Shown here: piece by piece, positions 1 through 7,639 of the stretch
Layout: the number at the start of each line of letters is the position of its first letter
Numbering within the stretch: the first letter of the stretch is position 1
Source: Thalassotalea sp.
Lineage (GTDB): Bacteria > Pseudomonadota > Gammaproteobacteria > Enterobacterales > Alteromonadaceae
Reading direction: 5' to 3'
Assembly (NCBI GenBank): GCA_022448425.1
Contig: JAKVCY010000008.1
Coordinates: 1-51,177, forward strand
DNA length: 51,177 bases
Program-made: the position numbers and the translations under genes
Notes under the pieces: generated by a model
What the model was told of the DNA's origin: nothing
Seen by the model: the letters and a program-made list of their open reading frames with translations, nothing else
The model's database searches: none

Positions 1-131
1 ACTTTTTGAAAAACTTTTTATTAAAAATTAGTAAAATGTTTTTCTAAGTTATCTGACCCGTTTAACCGCTATATAAAGCCACTAAACTGTTCAAAACAGA
101 CTTCTTAGGTCTCCCTGAGAAGTGGATGCGA

Positions 132-159
132 ATTTTAGACATTTTTATGGAGACGTCAA
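132..159 (-). promoter_or_regulatory. rRNA-type promoter firing out of the left edge
   Basis: On the minus strand there is a -35 TTGACG (154-159), a 16-base spacer and a -10 TAAAAT (132-137), followed by TCGCATCCACT. The last segment resembles the GC-rich discriminator of stringently controlled rrn P1 promoters. A/T tracts upstream (about 160-185) look like an UP element. A second A/T-rich tract at 1-40 could be the UP element of a second promoter just outside. The target gene would lie left of the window, so the rRNA assignment is inference. Confidence 0.55.
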
Positions 160-250
160 CACCTTTTTGAAAGTTTTTTGAAATTTATGTGTAAACGTTC
201 AAATAACGTACAAACCTTATGACTTATGGCGTAATGGTATGTAGAAGAAA

Positions 251-275
251 TAAAAAAGGCGCACATAGCGCCTTT
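251..275 (-). terminator. Rho-independent terminator after flgO-flgP
   Basis: An 8-bp perfect stem (AAAGGCGC / GCGCCTTT) with a 5-base loop is followed on the minus strand by a run of T. It lies about 50 bases beyond the flgP stop, so it should end the flgO-flgP transcript. The rest of the 1-323 interval holds only the leftward promoter. Confidence 0.8.
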
Positions 276-323
276 CTCTATTGTTCTTTGGTTTAACAGA
301 AAAAATCACTAAACACCTATTTT

Positions 324-782
324 TTAATAGTATTTTACGTCTTTGATTTCCTGTTTTTGGGTCGATGCGACATAAATATCATAGACATCTTTAAAGTCTA
401 CGCTTAACTCCGTGGTGTAGGTGTCACCTACTGGGTAACTCTTTATAACCTTTGCCCCACGAATAATGCCCTGAACAGAAGCTTTGAGCTGCTGGTTTTC
501 AATTAGCAATTCGCCCATTGTGACATTGCTTGCAATTTGTTGCCCATACACTTGCTCTGCAAGTTCCGCATAAGCGGCAAGTTTTGACGCTTTTATTGCC
601 ATCAACATCCGTTGAGTTTCATTGGGAGATTTCTGCAAACTAATAGGAGCATGCCCGATAGCATAAACCACAGGAAATGATTCCGGTTTCACTAGTTGCC
701 AGCTTACATGTTTATCATATATAGAAGAACACCCGGACAAGCCCAGCAAAAGCAACAACGTATAAATGCTAGCTCTATTCAT
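324..782 (-). CDS. flgP: Flagellar outer-membrane lipoprotein FlgP (LPP20 family)
   Basis: A 152-residue lipoprotein. The N-terminus carries a short hydrophobic stretch ending in a lipobox (LGLSGC, Cys about residue 18), so the mature protein should be lipid-anchored. The body resembles the LPP20/FlgP family, with the conserved stretch around KASKLAAYAELAEQVYG that these proteins share. In Vibrio, FlgP is an outer-membrane lipoprotein needed for the flagellum and for the outer-membrane disk around the basal body. It follows flgO by 7 bases on the same strand, and divergent flgT lies just beyond, matching the usual flgO-flgP/flgT arrangement. This context is the strongest support. A hairpin terminator lies downstream. 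Confidence 0.85.
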   Translation of the reverse strand: MNRASIYTLLLLLGLSGCSSIYDKHVSWQLVKPESFPVVYAIGHAPISLQKSPNETQRMLMAIKASKLAAYAELAEQVYGQQIASNVTMGELLIENQQLKASVQGIIRGAKVIKSYPVGDTYTTELSVDFKDVYDIYVASTQKQEIKDVKYY

Positions 783-789
783 ATGTCAC

Positions 790-1440
790 CTACTGCTGAA
801 TTCTTACCGCTCGGGCATTTTCTGCCAAGTTTTCGCTTGAACGAATGATCATGCCGTCCTTCATTTTGACATTCTCGTCGCGATTCACCTTATCGCCCAG
901 TACCCACTTTGGAATAAACGATTGTGCTGTAGCTACAACCACGCGCGATTGCATACCTATCATACGAGCGTTTACGATGATGCCAGTTTCTTGTTCCATC
1001 ATGGTGCCAGTAACCACGTAGTCAATTATTTGTCGTTCAGGTAACTCTTTCCAATCGCGGCTAAATACGTAATCACCGTCTTTCGTTACTCTAATATGGC
1101 CCGTCGTTTTGTAATCAACAACGACCATACCGTGTCGTTGCAGCTCATGAACAAAGTTTTCCGAGAGCTGATTACCCAGCCAGTTGGTAGATTCAAGGTC
1201 ATCCAAAGTAACGAACGACGCTACCGCGATAGGCGTTTTAGGCGTAACAAAACTGCTATGTTCTAACATTTGGTAAGCTAGGCCTTTTACGACATCGTTA
1301 ATAGCATGTCTTGGTAAATCGTAACTATCAATTTCACTTTTTTGTTGATGCGTAATGCTGTAGAAGTCTTCTTCACTGTCAGAAAACGATGCGCAAGCGC
1401 TAAGCAGCGGAATACTGGCCGCTAAAAGCCAATTTTTCAT
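790..1440 (-). CDS. flgO: Flagellar outer-membrane lipoprotein FlgO
   Basis: A 216-residue protein with a lipoprotein signal peptide (KNWLLAASIPLLSAC, lipobox LSAC). The body fits the FlgO family: a conserved middle region around VASFVTLDDLESTNWLGNQL and a later segment YVVTGTMM that in this family follows a beta-strand-rich fold. FlgO and FlgP act together at the outer membrane to stabilise the flagellar basal body. I place the start at the ATG at 1440 because GGGGTG sits 7 bases upstream. A GTG at 1458 is in frame but would add six residues before the signal peptide. It is the first gene of a two-gene operon with flgP and is divergent from flgT across about 280 bases. Confidence 0.85.
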   Translation of the reverse strand: MKNWLLAASIPLLSACASFSDSEEDFYSITHQQKSEIDSYDLPRHAINDVVKGLAYQMLEHSSFVTPKTPIAVASFVTLDDLESTNWLGNQLSENFVHELQRHGMVVVDYKTTGHIRVTKDGDYVFSRDWKELPERQIIDYVVTGTMMEQETGIIVNARMIGMQSRVVVATAQSFIPKWVLGDKVNRDENVKMKDGMIIRSSENLAENARAVRIQQ

Positions 1441-1719
1441 TGAGAACACCCCAATCACAATTCATTTATAAATTTACAAGCAGGAATTAAGCCAATGCTA
1501 CTACCTAAAGTTTATTGCTTTCACTATTAGATTTCGTCCCTGCCCGTTTATCAGGTAGGCATCTATTGTTATGAGCCTGTAAACTTGCATCAGTCTATAC
1601 ACAAAACATAGGCACAATTCATGCTTAGTACCCTTTTATAGATATAATCACTGAACAACTGTCTAAAACTCGTCAGTAACCAGTTAACGCTCTATTTCAA
1701 CTAAACTTTATATTGAACA

Positions 1720-2901
1720 ATGAATCTTATGCGTAAATTGTGCCTTTTTATTTTGTTAGCTCCACTTTATGTTACCTCGGCTTATGGTCAGTGGTACCAG
1801 TCTACAGGCAAAGCCACCATAATTGAGGGCGATAGAGAGGCTGCTCGAGTCTTAGCAATGGAAAACGCTTTGAAAAAAGCCTTGTTGGTTTCCGGAGCGT
1901 CAGTTAATAGCATACAGCAAGTAGTCAACGGCTTATTAACAGAAGACATGTTGAGCGTTCGTGCTAGCGGTACGGTGAATTCGGTCGAAATTACTGACGA
2001 AATATATGAAGATGGCGTAGTCACTCTTACCATACGCGCTGACGTTTTCCCTCAAGAACAACAGTGTTTCGCTGCTGACTATAAAAAGTCGATGTTAATA
2101 ACACGCGCTACATTATTAAACCGTGAACAGGCAAACATTGGACAAATCTATGCGCTAGATAAACAACTAGTCACTAAGTTAGCATCGAAACTCAAAGCAT
2201 CCAGTCAATTTATCGACACTAAGCTTGCCAAAAAACACAAAGTAGCTTTTAGCCGTTACAACCAGAGCTTTGATACAGAGCAAATAAAAATGCTATCCAT
2301 GGAGCTAGGTGAAAGATTCGACGCACAGTTTGTTTTGTTCACTGAAATTAATGACCTATCGTTTGGTCAAGACTCGCTTAACGGCTTGTCATTCTGGCAA
2401 GAGGATGAATTTAATCGGCAGTTCAACGTTTCATTCTACGTATATAGTACGCTGACAGGAGAAATGCTTGCCGAGCAACACTATCAAAATAAAGCACCTT
2501 GGCAATTTGGCAGACGAGAATCCGTTGACCTTACAAGCAATACATTTTGGAATAGTCGATATGGGCAAATGCTAAGTAATACATTAGACAACGCTATAAT
2601 CGATATTGACGAGAACATGATGTGCGAGCAGACTCGTGCAAAAATAGTACAGGTCGATGGCAACGAAATCGTCATTAATGTAGGTAGCAATCAAGGTGTA
2701 CAGGTTAATGATAGCTTCACCTTATTGCACTCAAACCACTTTAAAACACAACGTGGCAAAATGTATTCGGGCTATAACGTAAGTCCTTATCAAGTTCAGG
2801 TCACTAAACTTTATAAAAACACCGCTGTAGCAACGACAAAAGACAATAGTTTATTGGGTAATATTCAAATAGATGATTTAGCGGTAAAAGAACGATTTTA
2901 G
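1720..2901 (+). CDS. flgT: Flagellar H-ring protein FlgT
   Basis: A 393-residue secreted protein. Residues 1-23 form a signal peptide ending near SAYG. The start of the mature part (WYQSTGKATI, then a helix MENALKKALLVSGASV) is typical of the FlgT N-terminal domain. The C-terminal part ends in a small beta-barrel-like domain (VDGNEIVINVGSNQGVQVND) seen in FlgT proteins. In Vibrio, FlgT is the periplasmic H-ring component that surrounds the LP ring and helps assemble the motor. It is divergent from flgO-flgP, which encode partner outer-membrane proteins. No strong Shine-Dalgarno is visible before the ATG at 1720; a second ATG at 1729 is an alternative start. Confidence 0.87.
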   Translation: MNLMRKLCLFILLAPLYVTSAYGQWYQSTGKATIIEGDREAARVLAMENALKKALLVSGASVNSIQQVVNGLLTEDMLSVRASGTVNSVEITDEIYEDGVVTLTIRADVFPQEQQCFAADYKKSMLITRATLLNREQANIGQIYALDKQLVTKLASKLKASSQFIDTKLAKKHKVAFSRYNQSFDTEQIKMLSMELGERFDAQFVLFTEINDLSFGQDSLNGLSFWQEDEFNRQFNVSFYVYSTLTGEMLAEQHYQNKAPWQFGRRESVDLTSNTFWNSRYGQMLSNTLDNAIIDIDENMMCEQTRAKIVQVDGNEIVINVGSNQGVQVNDSFTLLHSNHFKTQRGKMYSGYNVSPYQVQVTKLYKNTAVATTKDNSLLGNIQIDDLAVKERF

Positions 2902-2970
2902 GCTATTGATATGGTAAGCGTGGATTTTCAATGACACTTGCACTTCACCTTTTGAATAATGAGAGTAACA

Positions 2971-5013
2971 TCAATTAACTAAATACCCCGGCAGCTCAGA
3001 GAAGTCTCTCTCACTCATAGGTTTCGCATAGTAGAAACCTTGCACAAGATCACACGCTAAGTCTTTTAAGCAAGTGACCTGTTCGACTTCTTCCACACCT
3101 TCTGGAACAACTGTAATATCGAGTTTATGTGCCATTTCAATAATCGAACGCACAATGATTCGATTCTTTTCATTATCTAAATTATGCGTCAATGACTTAT
3201 CTAGCTTTATTGTATTCAAAGCGAGCTTATTCAAATAGGTTAGCGAAGAAAAGCCAGCGCCAAAGTCGTCGAGCGCAATACGTATTCCTGAACGCTTTAA
3301 TTGTTCGATATTAAGCTTCGCACACTCAAAGTTCTCAATCAGGCTAGTCTCGGTTATCTCAACTTGCACTTGGTTCAAGGCAAAGCCCGACAGCTTGATG
3401 GTTTCGATAAAACTGAAAAAGAAATCTTCATGGGCAATCTCATTGGCCGCTACATTGACAGATAGCAACATCCCCTTAGTTGCTGTGCTCTTAGTCATGA
3501 ATCGACAGCTTTTCTGAAGCAATGTTGAAGATAAGTCATTAAAGCGGCTTAACTTCTCCGCCACAGGGATGAATTTGGCGGGAGACACTTGCTATGATTG
3601 ATTACGCAGCCATCTTGCTAAAGACTCGCAACCAACAACTTTACCAGTAGAAAGCTCAATAATAGGTTAAAAATTTGGATAAAACTCTTTCGCTTTTCTC
3701 GCCTTGATTAAATCAAGCTCGAGTTCGTGTGCTTGATTAAACTCTTTGCCAATGGTCGTGTTGTACCACGCACAGTTATTACCAACTATTTGCTTTGCCT
3801 GGAACATAGCCACGTCTGCGCCAGCGATAAGCTCCTTGACGACATGGATAGTCACATCAAATTGATTTAGGCCAACACTTAAAGACACATAGTATTCGAT
3901 ATTTTCAATCGCAAGTGGTTGCTCAAAACGAGACAACAAATTGTGAACAATTGCTTCAAATTCATCTCTGCTCACGTTGCGATTAAAAACTCATCGCCAC
4001 TCATACGTCCGCAGACCCCACTATTTTTCAATGAATCTGCAAGTGCTTCAGAGACCTTTGTCAGAATAGTATCGCCAAATGTATGCCCTTTAGTGTCGTT
4101 AATGATTTTAAACTTATCGATATCCACAAAAGCGATATGGAAAGAGTCGTTACCACTAAAGGGGCTCTCTACCATGTAATTGAGCTTCTTTAACAATAAG
4201 CTGCGATTCGGCAACCCCGTTAAAGCATCGTAAAATGCGAGCCGTTCTAATTCTTGCTGATGTTTCACCTTATCGGAAGAGTCAGAGAATGTAGCTACGT
4301 AATTGGCTACCTGATTCGCGAAGCCTTTTATTGCATGGATTTTAACCTGTTTAGGGTAGACTTTGCCGCTCTTGGTCATATCCCATATTTCACCAGACCA
4401 AACATCTTTTTCGTGCAATTCAGCCCACATATTCTTGTAGAAGTTTTTGCCGTGAACTCCCAACTTCATAAGCCCTGTCTTTCTGCCTACAGCTTACGAT
4501 CGACTGTAACCAGTTATTAATTCAAATGCGGGATTTACATCAATAATTTGATTTTTTGCTATCGGCGATCATAATCGCGTCATTCGTATTTTGATAAACC
4601 AATTCACCAATTTCGTCGTGGCTTAATCGATGATATTGCTCATCTAAATCTCGCAACACCACATGAATAAGGTTTTCTCCACGAAGGTTGATATGTGTCA
4701 ACGAGACTTCAACAGGGAATTCTACGCCCTCAAAATCTCTATGTACCCACTCAAATTTGTAGCTGCCCTTTTCAGCAACTCGTTGAAACATCTGTTTTGC
4801 TTTTTCTTTAGAACTAATACCGCCAGCTTGGCGTTCCGGGGAGAGAAGTGTTGGGCAAATTTGGTGGAGTTGGCTTCGAGATCTTGCCTTGAGCATGCTT
4901 AGTGCCGCTGCGTTACAAGAGATAAACTTTTCATCCTTAATAAGCAACATGGCATCAGAAGCATTATCAAACATGTCATGATACGCACTACTTAAATCGT
5001 CAATCGTTTCCAT
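2971..5013 (-). pseudogene. Decayed PAS-PAS-GGDEF-EAL cyclic-di-GMP enzyme
   Basis: Four minus-strand segments read in order as one protein: a PAS domain (5013-4540), the end of a second PAS domain plus the start of GGDEF (4469-3972), the rest of GGDEF (3975-3667) and EAL (3588-2971). At least five lesions break it. An extra A in a six-A run (4552-4557 on the plus strand) shifts the frame; removing one restores SKNQIIDVNPAF. There are in-frame stops at 4494-4496 (TAA), 3667-3669 (TAA) and 3592-3594 (TAG), and a second frameshift near 3973-3990. The GGDEF motif reads MSGDEF. EAL-domain elements such as DDFGAGFSSL survive. The ancestral protein would have made or degraded cyclic-di-GMP under sensory control; none of the pieces should be functional alone. 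Confidence 0.88.
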
Positions 5014-5167
5014 ACTTCAGCGTTGGTCAAGTTCTGCATTATTTCGCCAACTATGTGAGCTAATTTGAGTATTGTTTATCGCTTGCTGAACAATATTGCG
5101 TGATGTGTATAAATTGCAGATACAATTGCGTAATTTGTACTACCTGCTTTTTATGATCGTCAGGATT

Positions 5168-6118
5168 TTACTTAGTCGATAATGTTTTAAACGGCGTTTC
5201 ACCAAAGACTTGGCGATATTCACTAGCAAATCTACCGTGATTTGAGATTGAAAATAAACGCAGAACTTCGCTAGCATTTCTGTTGTTATGGCTAAGCAAG
5301 TGTCGACGGACTAAGTGAAATTTTCTCAGTTTTAAGAACTGATTTGGAGACTTCCCAAAAATACTCTTAAATGCATATTCCAAGGTTCTTACCGAGCAAA
5401 AACAAGCATCAGCCAGCTCAGGTACGTTGACATTAATAACATTTCCTTGTTCTAGATACTCAATTGCTCTAACCACTACGGTTTTCCGCGTAGGCAACAT
5501 GATTTTATGACCAAACTTAGCCATAATCGGCGAGACCAACGAGCGTAACGCACTAAATAAGGTTTGCTCAGTATCCATTAACTCAACATAGTTTGGTGTA
5601 TGTTCAGCACTAAACAAGCGATGAAAAATACTAAACGCGACTTCACGAAACAGCGGCAAGTTGTCTAGCTCGAGCTTTCCTTCTCGAATTGCCGACATCG
5701 ATTTCATCAATAGCTCGATTTCTTCAGCATCAAAATATTTGCGTAGCGCTTCCATTCCAAACGTAATATATAAATTTTCGGTCTGCCTAGGGAAATTACT
5801 AAAACTGTGCTCATCAGGTCCGATGAATAGGAATTTATCTTTACTGTGAGTAATTCCGTCAAATGTAACCTGGCAATGGTTAAAAGGTAAGATGCAATAA
5901 AACTGATTTGGTGGCATATGAGCTTGGTGAATTACTTCACTATCCACCATACGATAACCAATCGTGACGTTGGGCATGAAAAAGTTTTTGTGAAGATTAA
6001 AGAAGCCGCCCGCTGATACTTGATATGCACGCATATCTACATCGTAAATATGGTCTTGATACTGCTCAATACTGGTGAATGTTAATACTTCGGTGAATGT
6101 TAATACTTCTTTTATCAT
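5168..6118 (-). CDS. AraC-family transcriptional regulator
   Basis: A 316-residue regulator. The last 100 residues form an AraC-type double helix-turn-helix: VPELADACFCSVRTLEYAFK (first HTH), then the linker, then SNHGRFASEYRQVFGETP, the family's C-terminal signature region. The N-terminal 200 residues resemble the cupin-like ligand-binding half of AraC proteins but I cannot name the ligand. The first residues contain an exact duplication (EVLTFT twice) caused by an 18-base tandem repeat. No strong ribosome-binding site is visible before the ATG, so a later start is possible. Neighbours (a dead cyclic-di-GMP gene and a tRNA) do not point to a target. Confidence 0.8.
   Translation of the reverse strand: MIKEVLTFTEVLTFTSIEQYQDHIYDVDMRAYQVSAGGFFNLHKNFFMPNVTIGYRMVDSEVIHQAHMPPNQFYCILPFNHCQVTFDGITHSKDKFLFIGPDEHSFSNFPRQTENLYITFGMEALRKYFDAEEIELLMKSMSAIREGKLELDNLPLFREVAFSIFHRLFSAEHTPNYVELMDTEQTLFSALRSLVSPIMAKFGHKIMLPTRKTVVVRAIEYLEQGNVINVNVPELADACFCSVRTLEYAFKSIFGKSPNQFLKLRKFHLVRRHLLSHNNRNASEVLRLFSISNHGRFASEYRQVFGETPFKTLSTK
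6074..6109. repeat. 18-bp exact tandem duplication in the AraC gene
   Basis: GGTGAATGTTAATACTTC occurs twice head to tail (6074-6091 and 6092-6109). It is in frame and duplicates six residues near the N-terminus of the AraC-family regulator. Confidence 0.95.
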
Positions 6119-6533
6119 CAGTTTCTACTTAATACTAATGTACTCGAACACCGCCGTGACACTGAAATAAGTTAACCCTTTTCAAAGTACCAAAACTCTT
6201 CCAAAATTCATTTAACAATCAAGGAAGTCATGGCGGCAATAATTCTGAAGACGGAACGTAATCTTTTGTGAATAAGTAGCTTGATTAAGTGAAAGCGAAG
6301 CAAATAGCTATTACTTTTCTATCCTAGTCATACTAACGTCAACTACTTATTTTAGAAGTTATCTACTACACCGACTAAATCAGATGAATTTTGGCTGCGC
6401 ATTAAAACAATACTCACATATGTTTACAATTACAGAGATGTTAAAAGCGCCACTTCTTTGATCAATATCAAAGTTTACCTACCACTATCGACCTTAATCT
6501 CGCAGCCCTTAGCTCGAAATAAAACTTTAACCT
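6119..6533. other. AT-rich spacer, no gene seen
   Basis: Between the AraC-family start and the tRNA promoter I see no convincing ORF, hairpin terminator or repeat. It presumably carries the AraC-family promoter on the minus strand. Confidence 0.6.
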
Positions 6534-6561
6534 TTGATTAATTTAGCAATTTCGTTAATAT
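6534..6561 (+). promoter_or_regulatory. Candidate promoter of tRNA-Arg
   Basis: TTGATT (6534-6539), a 16-base spacer and TAATAT (6556-6561) lie 24 bases before the mature tRNA 5' end, a suitable distance for a short processed leader. Assigned from sequence similarity to the sigma-70 consensus only. Confidence 0.4.
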
Positions 6562-6585
6562 CGATAAGACGAAGCATGACTTTAT

Positions 6586-6661
6586 GTTCCGCTCGATTAA
6601 CTGGATAAATCCTCCGCCTCCTAAGCGGAAGCTACAGGTTCGAGTCCTGTGCGGAACGCCA
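6586..6661 (+). tRNA. tRNA-Arg, anticodon CCT
   Basis: A complete cloverleaf can be drawn. The acceptor stem GTTCCGC / GCGGAAC pairs perfectly; the D stem is GATT/AATC; the anticodon stem TCCGC/GCGGA encloses the loop CTCCTAA with anticodon CCT; the T arm is ACAGG-TTCGAGT-CCTGT. A G discriminator and encoded CCA end it at 6661. It reads AGG codons. No integrase or attachment-site duplication is visible beside it. Confidence 0.96.
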
Positions 6662-6855
6662 AACAACTTTTTAGTTTCTAACTTTGCGGAAACTACCTTT
6701 AAAAACCTCGTTACGACTTCAACACTGAAGCATTTTTTACATTAGTTTTTCTTATCCGAAAAGCGTAATTTTTTTCGTTTGTTTAACATAATAAAGATCT
6801 GGATAATGCGCGCTTCGCAACCAGATACCATTTTTTATAGGAGTTACAAACACTA

Positions 6856-7122
6856 ATGGATGCTTTATTCTTTGATACCTTAAGTTGGCTAGGTTTAGCT
6901 ATTTGTATCGGAGCGTTTTTTATTAAAGATATTTTTATGCTTAGGTTAGCTACATTAGTGGGATGTACATTAATGGGCGTTTATTACACGCACATCGATG
7001 TTGCTCAAGGTATGGTATCAAATGTCATACTAGTGTTGATTAATGCTTTTTATTTACTGAAGCGAAGTGCTGAAGAAAATGAAGTAGAACAGACGCTAGA
7101 AGATGCTCGCACTTCGACTTAA
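6856..7122 (+). CDS. Small inner-membrane protein (YgjV-like)
   Basis: An 88-residue protein with three hydrophobic segments, at about residues 10-24, 28-43 and 55-68, followed by a short acidic cytoplasmic-looking tail (EENEVEQTLEDA). The pattern resembles half of the YgjV-type inner-membrane proteins, but this is a family-level impression and no function is known to me. TAGGAG stands upstream of the ATG at a workable distance. It is followed immediately by a strong bidirectional hairpin terminator, so it is probably a single-gene transcript. Confidence 0.7.
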   Translation: MDALFFDTLSWLGLAICIGAFFIKDIFMLRLATLVGCTLMGVYYTHIDVAQGMVSNVILVLINAFYLLKRSAEENEVEQTLEDARTST

Positions 7123-7130
7123 AAGTAGAC

Positions 7131-7170
7131 ATAAATAAAAACTCCCCTTCATTGGGGCGTTTTTATTTAT
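7131..7170. terminator. Bidirectional hairpin terminator
   Basis: A 12-bp perfect outer stem (ATAAATAAAAAC / GTTTTTATTTAT) continues after one mismatch into CCCC/GGGG with a six-base loop. T-runs occur in both directions. It can end the small membrane gene on the left and the possible small gene on the right. Confidence 0.85.
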
Positions 7171-7204
7171 ATCTACACATCCTACAGCTATCAAGATTGT
7201 GCTT

Positions 7205-7339
7205 TTATTCTGATTGCTCAGTTACAACATCCGTATCACCTGCTATTGATGTATTACTCAACATCGCTGAAACCGCTAAAAATAACACGGCAAAAATAAC
7301 AGTTGTTAATTTAAATCCCTTCGAGCTTGGTCTATTCAT
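7205..7339 (-). CDS. Possible 44-residue secreted or membrane peptide
   Basis: Reading the minus strand from an ATG at 7339 gives 44 residues and a TAA at 7205-7207. There is a basic start (MNRPSSKGFK), a hydrophobic stretch (LTTVIFAVLFLAVSAML) and a polar acidic tail (GDTDVVTEQSE). The sequence GAGAAGAAGG stands 8 bases before the ATG, a good ribosome-binding site, and a bidirectional terminator follows the stop. The layout is that of a real small gene, with either one membrane helix or a signal peptide. I recognise no family. Its shortness means chance cannot be excluded. Confidence 0.45.
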   Translation of the reverse strand: MNRPSSKGFKLTTVIFAVLFLAVSAMLSNTSIAGDTDVVTEQSE

Positions 7340-7639
7340 CTGCAAAACCTTCTTCTCGAGTTGCTTATTTTTGTTAACTAATTACAACCATTAAAAATCT
7401 ATCTGAATGGAATTTGATTTTCAATGATTTATTTTAGTTTTTGTTAAAAATAACAAGGCCGTCTCGAATTTTCAGCTAAACGCTCAAAAAGTACGAATAA
7501 AGTCGTGGAATTATTGATTAAAAACAACTTATTTTTGTAGAAAGTTAATTTGCTCTCTCTAAAGTGTCTTTGTTTCCAAAGTTTAAACATCAATATATAA
7601 AAGCAATACAGTACAATGAACTAGTGCTGTGAATAAGGC
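7340..7639. other. AT-rich spacer, no gene seen
   Basis: Lies between the possible small gene and the end of the sensor gene. It should contain the promoter of the small gene on the minus strand. I see no ORF or hairpin of note. Confidence 0.5.

Noticed and set aside
3972..4560. Programmed frameshifting in the GGDEF-EAL gene
   Set aside because: Three additional in-frame stop codons make recoding implausible; decay explains all lesions.
6586..6661. tRNA-Arg as an integration site for a mobile element
   Set aside because: No integrase gene and no repeat of the tRNA 3' end within the window.
7152..7394. An 80-codon plus-strand ORF
   Set aside because: No ribosome-binding site, starts inside a terminator stem, and lies over the more gene-like small ORF on the other strand.
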